Shown in pieces: positions 38,745-46,519 of a DNA stretch of 64,000 nt. The stretch covers positions 1,054,001 to 1,118,000 of the forward strand of contig CBDANW010000003.1 in NCBI GenBank assembly GCA_965197825.1, written 5' to 3'. The number at the start of each line of letters is the position of its first letter. Positions within the stretch are counted from its first letter, which is position 1. The stretch is from CBDANW01 sp965197825. GTDB lineage: Bacteria > Acidobacteriota > Vicinamibacteria > Marinacidobacterales > DATDRI01. Under the pieces are notes generated by a model. That model had not been told where the DNA came from. It saw only the letters and a program-made list of their open reading frames with translations, and searched no databases. Both the position numbers and the translations under genes were made by a program.

Positions 38745-39134
38745 GCTGCTCCACCTGGAAGAGCGTCTATCGAGAGGAGAGCTTCCCGAGGAAGCTTGCC
38801 CGGTTCTGCTCGAGACAGTTCGCCACGTTCTACGATGCCGCTATCGTCGAGGCGTGAGCACGCCGACGACGGAACGTCGCGCGAAACGGAAAGAAGCTGA
38901 AAAGGAAAGGAAAGAGAAAGTGTCATGGCCGTAATGGGGCCAAGGACTACACAGGCGCCAAACGGGAGACGGTGAGCCATGGCGAAGTGAAAGCGGGCGG
39001 CCCATGCCCCGAGCCTCTGTGCCAAGGCAAGCTCTATGACACCCAAGCTCCGAGAGTAACTCCTCTCCGTGGCCCGTCGTGACAAGCGTGTCGGAATGTT
39101 CCATCGTGAGCAGTCTTGAAAGGAGTGCGAAGCG

Positions 39135-39479
39135 ATGGAAGCGAGGACAGCATTTCGTAGGCGAGCACGTGAAGAAAATCGTGGCCGCACAGGTCGAGGG
39201 CGGCGTTACTCGCGGGAACAACGTCGCGAAGCGGTGCTGTATCTGAATCAGATGAAGGATCAGGGCGCGAGCCTTGAGGGTGTCGCGAGGGGGCTCGGGG
39301 TGAGTGGCTGGAGTCTATCTCGATGGAATCGAGAGGAGGCTATGAGGGGTATCGTTCGGCGTGTCGAAGTCGTGGAATCGGAAAAACGCACGGAGATTAC
39401 GCTGGTAACCCCGCGAGGGTATCGAATCGAGGGTCTGTCGGAACAGCGGCTGCTGCGGCTTGTTGAGCAGCTGGGATGA
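39135..39479 (+). CDS. tnpA: IS66 TnpA
   Basis: 114 residues, basic N-terminus (RRYSREQRREAVLYLNQMKD) with helix-turn-helix LEGVARGLGVSGWSLSRWNR. IS66 Orf1/TnpA type DNA-binding accessory protein. The stop overlaps the tnpB start by four bases (ATGA). Confidence 0.88.
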   Translation: MEARTAFRRRAREENRGRTGRGRRYSREQRREAVLYLNQMKDQGASLEGVARGLGVSGWSLSRWNREEAMRGIVRRVEVVESEKRTEITLVTPRGYRIEGLSEQRLLRLVEQLG

Positions 39480-39856
39480 AGTGGAATAGCCGTCGGGTGT
39501 CGGCGTGGGCGTACGCGGCGCCGGCGGATCTCCGCAAGGGTTTTGACGGTCTGTCGGCGCTGGTGATGAACGAGCTTGGTCGTGACCCGCTGAGCGGTGA
39601 GCTGTACTTGTTCGTCAGCCGCAACCGAATCCGCGCGAAAGTTCTGCACTGGGACGGGACCGGACTGTGCGTCTACGCGAAACGTCTCGAAGAGGGAAAG
39701 TTCGCATGCCTGTGGTCCAGCGGTGACGGCGAGCCAGTGCGACTGACGACGACAGAGTTGTCGTTGTTTCTGGAGGTGAGCCGGTTGGTCGGAAAAATAT
39801 CTTTGTCACCTCCTGAAATGAAGCATTTTTCACTTGCCGTGAGATCGTCTCTATGA
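39476..39856 (+). CDS. tnpB: IS66 TnpB
   Basis: 126 residues, IS66 Orf2 family: VSAWAYAAPADLRKGFDGLS, GELYLFVSRNRIRAKVLHWD, GTGLCVYAKRLEEGKFACLW. Required accessory protein. Overlaps tnpA; tnpC starts 14 bases downstream. Intact. Confidence 0.9.
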   Translation: MKWNSRRVSAWAYAAPADLRKGFDGLSALVMNELGRDPLSGELYLFVSRNRIRAKVLHWDGTGLCVYAKRLEEGKFACLWSSGDGEPVRLTTTELSLFLEVSRLVGKISLSPPEMKHFSLAVRSSL

Positions 39857-39870
39857 TCTAATCGTATTCC

Positions 39871-41460
39871 GTGGTTCGCATAAAAAACGAACACGACCTC
39901 GAAACACTCCGCCAGATAGCTCTCCTCGTTGATAACGAGAACCAGCGCCTCGTCAATGAAAACGTTCGTCTGCGAGTGGAACTGGCGAGACTCCATGGTG
40001 TGCCGGAAACGGAGCAACTTGAACTGTCGGTTCTCAAGCAACTACAGGAAAAGCGAGAGAGCATTTTCCGCATCGACGAAAAGCGGACCCGGAAGAAAAC
40101 GAAGGCTAAAAAGAACAAGAAGAAAGGGCACGGCCCGCGCGAACAGCCTCATCTTCCCGTGGTCGACAAAGTAATCGAACTCGCCGAGACAGAGAAAAAG
40201 TGCTCGGTGTGCGACGGCGAGATGGCGGGTCAATACGAGGAATCGGAAGTGGTGACGGTGGTGAAGCGGAGCTTCGTCATCGAACGGCATTTGCGGAAAA
40301 AGTACCGCTGCCGATGTAACGCGAACGTCGTCACCGCACCGGCGGCGACGAAGCTTCAGCCCGGAGGCCGCTACTCGGTGGAGTTCGCGACCGAAGTGGC
40401 CATCAGCAAGTACCTGGACCATATGCCTCTCGAGCGCCAGGTTCGGATGATGCGCCGCGAAGGGCTAGATATCGACAGCCAGACGCTGTGGGACCAGCTG
40501 AACGTACTGGCACGTCATCTGAATCCGGTGTACGACGCTCTGGGAGAGAAGGTTTTGGAGTCACCCGTCATCCACGCCGACGAAACGCGGTGGCCTCTGA
40601 TGGGCTCGATGAAGAAGTCGGCGGGCACGGTGTGGGGCGTTTCGAGTCCGGACATCGCGTACTACCGAATGCTGCCGACGAAATCGACGGAAGATGGCCA
40701 AAAGGTGCTGGGGACCTACTCCGGCATCGCGGTTGTGGACGGCTACGCGGTGTACGAGGTGCTAGCTCGTGCCGGTCCAGACGGCTACGCGGCTCGTGCC
40801 GGTCCACAGTTTCGTCTCGCCCACTGCTGGGCGCACGTGAAAAGAAAGTTCGACGAAGCCAGCGAGCACTACCCGCAAGCTTGCTCCGAAGTGCTTCGTT
40901 TGATCGGAGAGCTGTACGAAGTCGAACGCGAGGTCCCGGGTCCGTTTCCCGGCGATGAAAAAGCTCAGAAACTGAGACTTCGTTTACGCAAGCAACGTTC
41001 GCAGCGGATCTTGAAAGCGATTCGGCAATGGGGCGAGAGCCAAAGAGGATTGCCGCGAAGCGACTTCGGCAAGGCGGTCCGCTACATGCTGGAGAGATGG
41101 GAGACACTCACGCTGTTCGCCGAAAACCCTCTCGTCTGGCTTGACAACAATCACGCCGAGCGCGCCCTGAGGGAACCTGTCGTCGGTCGCAAAAATCACT
41201 ACGGCAGTCGAACGAAACGCGGAACCGACGTCGCAGCGCTGTTCTACACCCTGTGCGAGACCGCGAAGCTTCAGAACGTCGACCCCAGGGCCTACATGCT
41301 CGAAGCGGCCTACGCCGCCATCAACCAGCCAGGAACCGTGTTACTCCCCGACGCCCTACGCAACAACTCCGCTGCGTGGCTTCTCCTCCGAATCGCGACG
41401 TTCCAACCCGCTCCAGTGGGGCACGGCGAGGAGTTACTCCGAGAAAGGATGTGGAGCTGA
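39871..41460 (+). CDS. tnpC: IS66 transposase TnpC
   Basis: 529 residues. N-terminal coiled coil (about 8-65), lysine-rich linker, zinc-finger-like KKCSVCDGEMA and RKKYRCRCN, then the DDE domain: VIHADETRWPLMGS, RLAHCWAHVKRKFDEASEHY, and WLDNNHAERALREPVVGRKN. The frame runs over the IS end, so the last seven codons and the stop come from the target. A 27-base in-frame near-duplication (ARAGPDGYA) lies at about 40760-40812. Probably active. Confidence 0.93.
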   Translation: MVRIKNEHDLETLRQIALLVDNENQRLVNENVRLRVELARLHGVPETEQLELSVLKQLQEKRESIFRIDEKRTRKKTKAKKNKKKGHGPREQPHLPVVDKVIELAETEKKCSVCDGEMAGQYEESEVVTVVKRSFVIERHLRKKYRCRCNANVVTAPAATKLQPGGRYSVEFATEVAISKYLDHMPLERQVRMMRREGLDIDSQTLWDQLNVLARHLNPVYDALGEKVLESPVIHADETRWPLMGSMKKSAGTVWGVSSPDIAYYRMLPTKSTEDGQKVLGTYSGIAVVDGYAVYEVLARAGPDGYAARAGPQFRLAHCWAHVKRKFDEASEHYPQACSEVLRLIGELYEVEREVPGPFPGDEKAQKLRLRLRKQRSQRILKAIRQWGESQRGLPRSDFGKAVRYMLERWETLTLFAENPLVWLDNNHAERALREPVVGRKNHYGSRTKRGTDVAALFYTLCETAKLQNVDPRAYMLEAAYAAINQPGTVLLPDALRNNSAAWLLLRIATFQPAPVGHGEELLRERMWS

Positions 41461-42392
41461 AAGCTCAGCCCCCGATCCAGGCGACGGTATACGAACGCCA
41501 GATGCTGCGATGCGCAGGTTGCCAGAAGACGTTCACCGCGCCGCTTCCGCCTCAGGCTGGAGCAAGCAAGTACCATCCGAGTGTGGATGCGGTCGTTTCG
41601 GTATTGCGCTACGCCATGGGCATGCCTCATCACCGCCTGGCGCAGTGGCAGAAGTGGGCGGGGGCCTCCACGCAGTTCGAACGCGCCGAAGCAATGGCCA
41701 ACGCCGTGTTGCCGGTTTTTCGCCACATGGAAACACTCGCCGCGAACCGGCCTCTGGTTCACAGTGACGACACCGGAGTTCGGATTCTCACATTGATGGT
41801 GGAGAACGAGACTTTAGCTCAAGGCGAGCGAACGGGCATCTTCACCACGGGCATTGTTGCCCGTGGCTTGGACAAAACGCTTGCTCCGATCGTTCTGTAC
41901 GCGAGCGGACGACGTCATGCGGGCGAGAACATGGACCAGCTGTTGAATCAGCGCACGGTCCAGGCAAGCAAGGTCATCCATATGGCCGACGCCTCTTCGA
42001 TGGCGCCGCGTTCACCGCTGCGGATCACTGCCAAGTGTATGGTGCATGCACGCCGCTACTTCATCGAAGCCGAGCCCGCCTTTCCTGAGCACTGTGACCG
42101 GGTGCTCGAGGACATCGCAGCCATCTACCGCAACGACGACGACACACGCGGCATGGACCCCGATGAGCGACTTGCCTATCACCAACAACACAGCCGGCCG
42201 ATAATGGATGCGCTCTATAAGTGGATCGAAGAGCAGTTCCGCGAGCGTGTGGTTGAGCCCAACAGCCGCCTCGGCAAAACCTTTTCCTACGTCAAGAATC
42301 ACTGGCAAGGGCTAACCCGGTTCCTCGAAGTGCCGGGTGTGCCCCTCGACAACAACGTTAGCGAACAGGAGCTGAAGCCCTCACAACGGCAT

Positions 42393-42508
42393 AACGGATC
42401 GAGCTGGAATTGTTGTCGGCACACGCAAGCCAAAGAATCGATACCCTTGCGGAAATCAACCGGCTCGCAAGCCACCAATACCTTCAGTTGAGGAACGATC
42501 TGGATCAT
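42393..42508 (-). pseudogene. IS66 TnpB remnant, copy B
   Basis: Only the first 38 codons (MIQIVPQLKVLVACEPVDFR to QQFQLDP) are left; the rest was removed by the 430-base deletion relative to copy A. The start overlaps the tnpA stop as ATGA. Confidence 0.65.
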
Positions 42509-43034
42509 GTGTGAGTGCCGTTGCCGAGCGCGCCGACCACGAAGCGACAAACAGATTCGACCAGCTCATTCTCTCCCTCGCGATTCGACGTTACGACCGT
42601 CAGGCTCCCCGATGCGCTCTCTACCGTCAGACGGCACATCGTTCCTTCACCCTGAACCGAGTTCAGCGGAGGCGTCATCATGCCGCCCGACAAGCCCATC
42701 CCATGCGCCAGCTCCACGAACGCAGTCCGACTCGGAGCTATCGCGCTCACCTGCTCCGTCCAGGCTTCTTGCTCAGGGAGCCTACTCCAGAAACCCTTCG
42801 TTGTCCTCCCTTGAGACGTTTGGCGCTCACAACCGCTCCATGAGTCTTTCGGACCTTCTTGAATCGCGCCGAATTCAAGCGGAGATGACGGCAGATCGCG
42901 CTCGGCGTATACCGATCCAGCAGCCCCACCGCCGCATTCCACAACTCCTCCGGGATCAAACGTCCGTGTGGCTTCGACCTCCATGATTCGAACTGTTTCT
43001 CAACCTCTGAAAGTTCCGCTTTCCTCGAGCGCAT
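42505..43034 (-). pseudogene. IS66 TnpA-like protein, copy B, frameshifted
   Basis: Start at 43034 with MRSRKAELSEVEKQFESWRS, then WNAAVGLLDRYTPSAICRHL, a helix-turn-helix-like stretch. The frame shifts between about 42770 and 42800 to PEQEAWTEQVSAIAPSRTAF, GMMTPPLNSVQGEGTMCRLT and the stop at 42505. Together about 175 residues. The same 3' end is found in copy A. Confidence 0.55.
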
Positions 43035-43208
43035 CGATTTGACCTCCTTGATGGATCTCTGCGCTCAGATTACAGATCCCACCTAGCAAGGTCACACATT
43101 GGTACCGCAAGGACACGCCCGTCCTCCCGCACCCAGATGCGTACCTCCCGCCCAGAGCGGCGAATCTCTTGACACCGGTGGAACCGGGGTGTTACTAAAT
43201 AGGTTCTG

Positions 43209-44290
43209 GTGCCCCGCCAGTGTGACTACGAGAGAGTAAACTTCTTGACTGTCGGACTTCACCCTGAGTTGCTCGTTCGTCCCCTGCACGGCGAGCCTTT
43301 TCGTGTGCCCCTCGACAAGGCGGTGGTCTCGATCGGCCGCTCCAAGCGCAATCATCTCGTGCTGGCCGATCAATGGCTATCGCGTCACCACGCGGAAATA
43401 CGTGAAGCGAACGGGACTTTCTACATCCATGACCTGGATAGCCGTAACGGCACGCTGGTCAACGGCGTCCGCATAAATAAAAAAGCTCCCTTGCAAGACG
43501 GCGACGTGGTCACGCTGGGCGACCAGACGTTGACCTTCATCGAGGAGCCGTCCGGCAACGTCGTCCTTTCCGACAGCGCGAACCCCGAGCTCGACCTGGA
43601 AGGTACCGTCGTCGTGCCGACGGAGCACCTCCTGGCCCAAGCCCGGCAACAGGACGACACCTGGGAGAGCATCGCCAAGCCGCAGTCCTCGGTCGACAAC
43701 TCCGCCGCCATCATCCGGCAGAACCAGGTGCTGAGCGCAATGAGTGAAGCCAGTATGGCTCTCATCAGCGACCGCCCGGTGAACGAGCTTCTCGATTTCA
43801 TCCCCGAGCTGGCGTTCAAAGTAGTCAAACCGGAGCGAGGTGCGCTGATGCTCATCACGGGTAAAGCGGGTGGGCTGCAAGTCAAATCGGTTCGTACGAA
43901 CTCTGACAAACGCGGCTCCACCGCGGAGGAGATATCCTTCAGCCGCACCATAGCCGACAAGGTTATCGGAGAAAAGGTCTCCATCCTTACCAGCAACGCC
44001 ATGACCGATTCCTCGGTTCAGTTCTCAGGATTCGATCGTGTCATTCGGCATTCGCTCTGCCATGTGTGTGCCGCTTTGGAACAACAAGCGCGTCACCGAC
44101 CTCATCTACGTCGACAGGCTGATACAGGAAAAAATCTTCTCCGAAGACGACCTTTCATTACTGTCGTCGCTAGCCAATGTCGCAGCCATCAAGCTCGAGA
44201 ATGCCACGCTCCTCGAGCAGATGATCGAGAGAAAACGGATGGAGCACGAGCTGGCGATCGCGGGTGACATCCAACAGAACCTACTCCCCA
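43209..44290 (+). pseudogene. FHA-GAF signalling protein, frameshifted and cut by an IS256-type element
   Basis: FHA domain (phosphothreonine reader): VSIGRSKRNHLVLADQWLSR, HHAEIREANGTFYIHDLDSR and NGTLVNGVRI, about residues 38-90. A GAF domain follows (QVLSAMSEASMALISDRPVN, ERGALMLIT), with a frame shift near 44030 to SFGIRSAMCVPLWNNKRVTD and LSLLSSLANVAAIKLENATL. It ends with MEHELAIAGDIQQNLLP, the linker that normally leads into a SpoIIE/PP2C phosphatase; that domain is missing because of the IS. GTG 43209 or TTG 43245 may be the start. Expected role: phosphorylation-dependent signalling. Confidence 0.7.
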
Positions 44291-45760
44291 GTGAGGGGGA
44301 TGTCCCGGCCGCTGTCGAATTTGGTCGGGTAGCGGCGGCACCTGTGAATACTCTTAGGCAGCAAACTCATCGCTGTCAAGAGATTTCTGTTTGCTTCTAA
44401 GCGCGTGAACGAGAGCGCCCATATGGCGATAGCCTTTGATACGCCGGAACTTTTTCTGCGCGGTGACGACGCCAAGAGCGGTCCATCGGCGAACCATGGA
44501 AGGACTCTACCAACGCTTGACGTTTCTCGATACTCTGCGAATGGTTCCGTTGAGATTCTCAATGGCGTTCGTCGTGGCAAGAGACTGGCGAAGTAAGGCG
44601 GGCAGCGCGAGCTTCACGACCGTGAGTGTCTCTTCCATCCCTTCACGAAGGCTTCCGGCAGCTTCGTCGTAGCCGTTTCGCTCGAGCCACGACACCAATG
44701 CCTGAAGTCGCTTGCGCGCCTTGTCGGCACTCTTGCACTTGTAGGCTTCCTTCATCGTCTGGAGCACGTAGGCGTGACGAGACTTGGGAAGGTACGAGCG
44801 AAGATTCCGGAGTTTATGGATCTGGCACCTTTGGATGACCGCGAGGTCCCCCAAAACGTCGACGAGTGCCTTGCGGATGCCTTTGCCTCCGTCCACTACG
44901 CAGAGAATCGACTCATCGACGCGCAAGCCTCGCTCGAGAAGGTCCTGCAACATCGCGGTGCACACCCGAGAGTTCTCCGTCGAGCCCAGCCATATACCCA
45001 GGGGCACCTTCGTTCCATCTATTGTGATACCGAGAGTTACGACGACGGTCTGTCCGGCCACCTCAAGGCCATCCAGCATCAGTGCCGCGAGCTCGAACTC
45101 CTCTAGCCGCCGAGACAGGTATTCCTCGAGCTTCTTAGTCGTCTGGCTCACGAGGTGACGGCTGGCGGCACTCTTACTCGTGCCACGAGACTTCAACTTG
45201 GCCGCGGGTTTGTCCAGACTCGATTCGTAATTTCGGGTCGATACCCCCACCAAGATCTGATTCAACACTCGCTCTGGAAGCGGGTCTTCTTCGCGGAAGG
45301 CTTCGAAGTGTGGAAGCGACGCCTCCTCGCCCGACTTCGAGCGAACTCGAGGTCGCGACACTTGGATGCGACGACCACCGAAGCTCAGCTCTCCGTTCGT
45401 GCTCCCACAGTGGTTATGAGTTCGCTCCTTCTCGTGCTTGCCCTTGAGCCCCGCGATCTCCTCGGCGTCCTCTCTGAGCAGTAGGTGCAGAGCTGTCAGT
45501 CCTTGCTCGTACACCCATTCCGTCAGATCCGCCTTCGTGGCCGCGATCCCAGCTATCATCGGTAGCAGTATCTGACCGACTTGGCCAACTACCTTGCCCG
45601 TAGGCGAGTGCGTTTGCTTTCTTACTGGCTTTTTCGATTTCCTAGGCATTGGTGGCTCCTTGTCCCCCTCTGGAGACGGTTTATTGGCAGACCTATTCTT
45701 AGGCCGGCCAAAGAGCCGCCGCTACCCCAAATTCAACATCCGGCGGGACATCCCCTGACA
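44291..45760. mobile_element. Second IS256-family element, with long terminal inverted repeats
   Basis: Imperfect inverted repeats of about 48 bases: GGGGATGTCCCG and GAATTTGG, then GGGTAGCGGCGGC, near 44294-44339, mirrored at 45715-45760. No target duplication is visible; the left flank is the FHA-GAF gene and the right flank a MITE remnant. About 1.47 kb, transposase on minus. Confidence 0.75.
44354..45649 (-). pseudogene. IS256-family transposase with one in-frame stop
   Basis: Intact from ATG 45649 over 380 codons: LMLDGLEVAGQTVVVTLGIT, ILCVVDGGKGIRKALVDVLG, VIQRCQIHKLRNLRSYLPKS and TTNAIENLNGTIRRVSRNVK. A TAG at 44507 follows KRW; reading through in the same frame gives SPSMVRRWTALGVVTAQKKF and RRIKGYRHMGALVHALRSKQ, the normal C-terminus, ending at TAA 44354. 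Only about 11 percent of the protein lies beyond the stop, but it includes conserved sequence. Confidence 0.85.
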
Positions 45761-45868
45761 GGCTCGCTGCGGAAGGCGGCTCGAAATATCCAGATATGAC
45801 TTCGTCGGCACGCCTCGCCAGCACCCAAAATGGCCTCGAGCCTTAGGCCACGATCTACTGATACAGGC
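45761..45868. repeat. MITE remnant (right half)
   Basis: About 108 bases nearly identical to the right half of the complete element at 62913-63129, including GCTCGCTGCGGAAGGCGGCT near the left edge and TACTGATACAGG at the right end. The left half is replaced by the IS256-type element. Confidence 0.75.
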
Positions 45869-45992
45869 CCGATTCCGAACCCGATAACTCGAACCGGTTG
45901 TCCGGTCCTACAGCGACGTCGATTTGTTGACGGTACCCAACTAATATGTTAAGGTTGGTGATTCGGAACTTATTGATTCTCAGAGGGATCCA

Positions 45993-46451
45993 ATGGTTGA
46001 AAGGCGGGACGCCTTCACCGAAATGTCGGCGCTCCAAAAGGAGATTAGCAAGCTATTCGAGCAGCTGGCTCACTTCGAGCGAAGCGAGAGCGGGCTGAGT
46101 CTAGGTGAATGGCTCCCTAACTTCGACGTGTTCGAGACGAAGGACAACCTCGTCATCAAAGTGGAAGCACCCGGCTTGACCAGAAAGGATCTCACCGCCG
46201 CCTTCGAAGGTCACAAGCTCATCGTCTCCGGCGAGAAAAAGGAACCACAGAGCGAGCAGCCGATCAACAGCTACCTTTGCATGGAACGTAGCTACGGTAA
46301 GTTCACCCGCTCCATTTACATCGATCAGGCCGTCGACCTAGCCAAGGCCGACGCCGAGCTTGGTCAGGGAGTACTGACCATCACGATTCCCAAGCTCAAG
46401 GACCGACGCGGCAGCAAGATCCGACTCAAGATCAAGGAAAACGCTCAATGA
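45993..46451 (+). CDS. Small heat-shock protein, Hsp20/alpha-crystallin family
   Basis: ATP-independent holdase chaperone. N-terminal amphipathic region, then the alpha-crystallin domain from about residue 45: PNFDVFETKDNLVIKVEAPG, LTRKDLTAAFEGHKLIVSGE, MERSYGKFTRSIYID, and GVLTITIPKL, the family's closing beta strand, followed by a short basic tail. 152 residues, ATG behind GAGGG. lon starts 68 bases downstream, so chaperone and protease probably form one stress unit. A weak TTGACG-type -35 lies at 45927-45932, but no CIRCE or clear heat-shock element. Confidence 0.9.
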   Translation: MVERRDAFTEMSALQKEISKLFEQLAHFERSESGLSLGEWLPNFDVFETKDNLVIKVEAPGLTRKDLTAAFEGHKLIVSGEKKEPQSEQPINSYLCMERSYGKFTRSIYIDQAVDLAKADAELGQGVLTITIPKLKDRRGSKIRLKIKENAQ

Positions 46452-46519
46452 GAGCAGGCGTCGCGGGTCGTCGTTCGCGGCGAACGGCTTGAGACGAAGC
46501 CCAGAGCCTCCCCAGCGGA

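Larger units (their letters stand above)
39056..41437 (+). mobile_element. Nested complete IS66-family insertion sequence
   Basis: Ends GTAACTCCTCTCCGTG and, inverted, GTAACTCCTCGCCGTG, the GTAA-type termini of IS66. The flanking direct repeat CTCCGAGA (39048-39055 and 41437-41444) is the expected 8-base duplication, one base being shared with the IS end. Copy A has a single uninterrupted target. About 2.38 kb with tnpA-B-C in one direction. Confidence 0.9.
38725..42392 (+). pseudogene. IS66 transposase TnpC, copy B, split by nested IS66 and 3' deleted
   Basis: Same gene as at 26287-29254. The N-terminal part runs 38725-39055 and has the same one-base shift near 38925 as copy A. It is interrupted by the nested IS66 and resumes at about 41438 with KDVELKAQPPIQATVYERQM. 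The DDE part is complete to DNNVSEQELKPSQRH, where a deletion joins it to the 5' part of the opposing tnpB. Two substitutions versus copy A are visible in the protein (A to V in MVENETL, T to I in RTGIFTTG). Confidence 0.7.
37781..43077. mobile_element. DruA-like/IS66 composite element, copy B (fuller copy)
   Basis: Likely termini: ATCTGTGTAGTCTCAGC at 37781 and, inverted, ATCTGTAATCTGAGCGC ending at 43077, an imperfect inverted pair. Content: DruA-like gene and tnpC on +, tnpB and tnpA on -. It contains a nested complete IS66 (39056-41437) and has lost about 430 bases spanning the 3' ends of tnpC and tnpB at 42392/42393, as shown by comparison with copy A. No clear target duplication is seen. 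Confidence 0.72.

Noticed and set aside
27961..44509. Genome-wide reassignment of TAG
   Set aside because: Several intact genes in the window (for example nadK, the GNAT, E1 alpha and ABM genes) end normally at TAG, so recoding would extend them wrongly.
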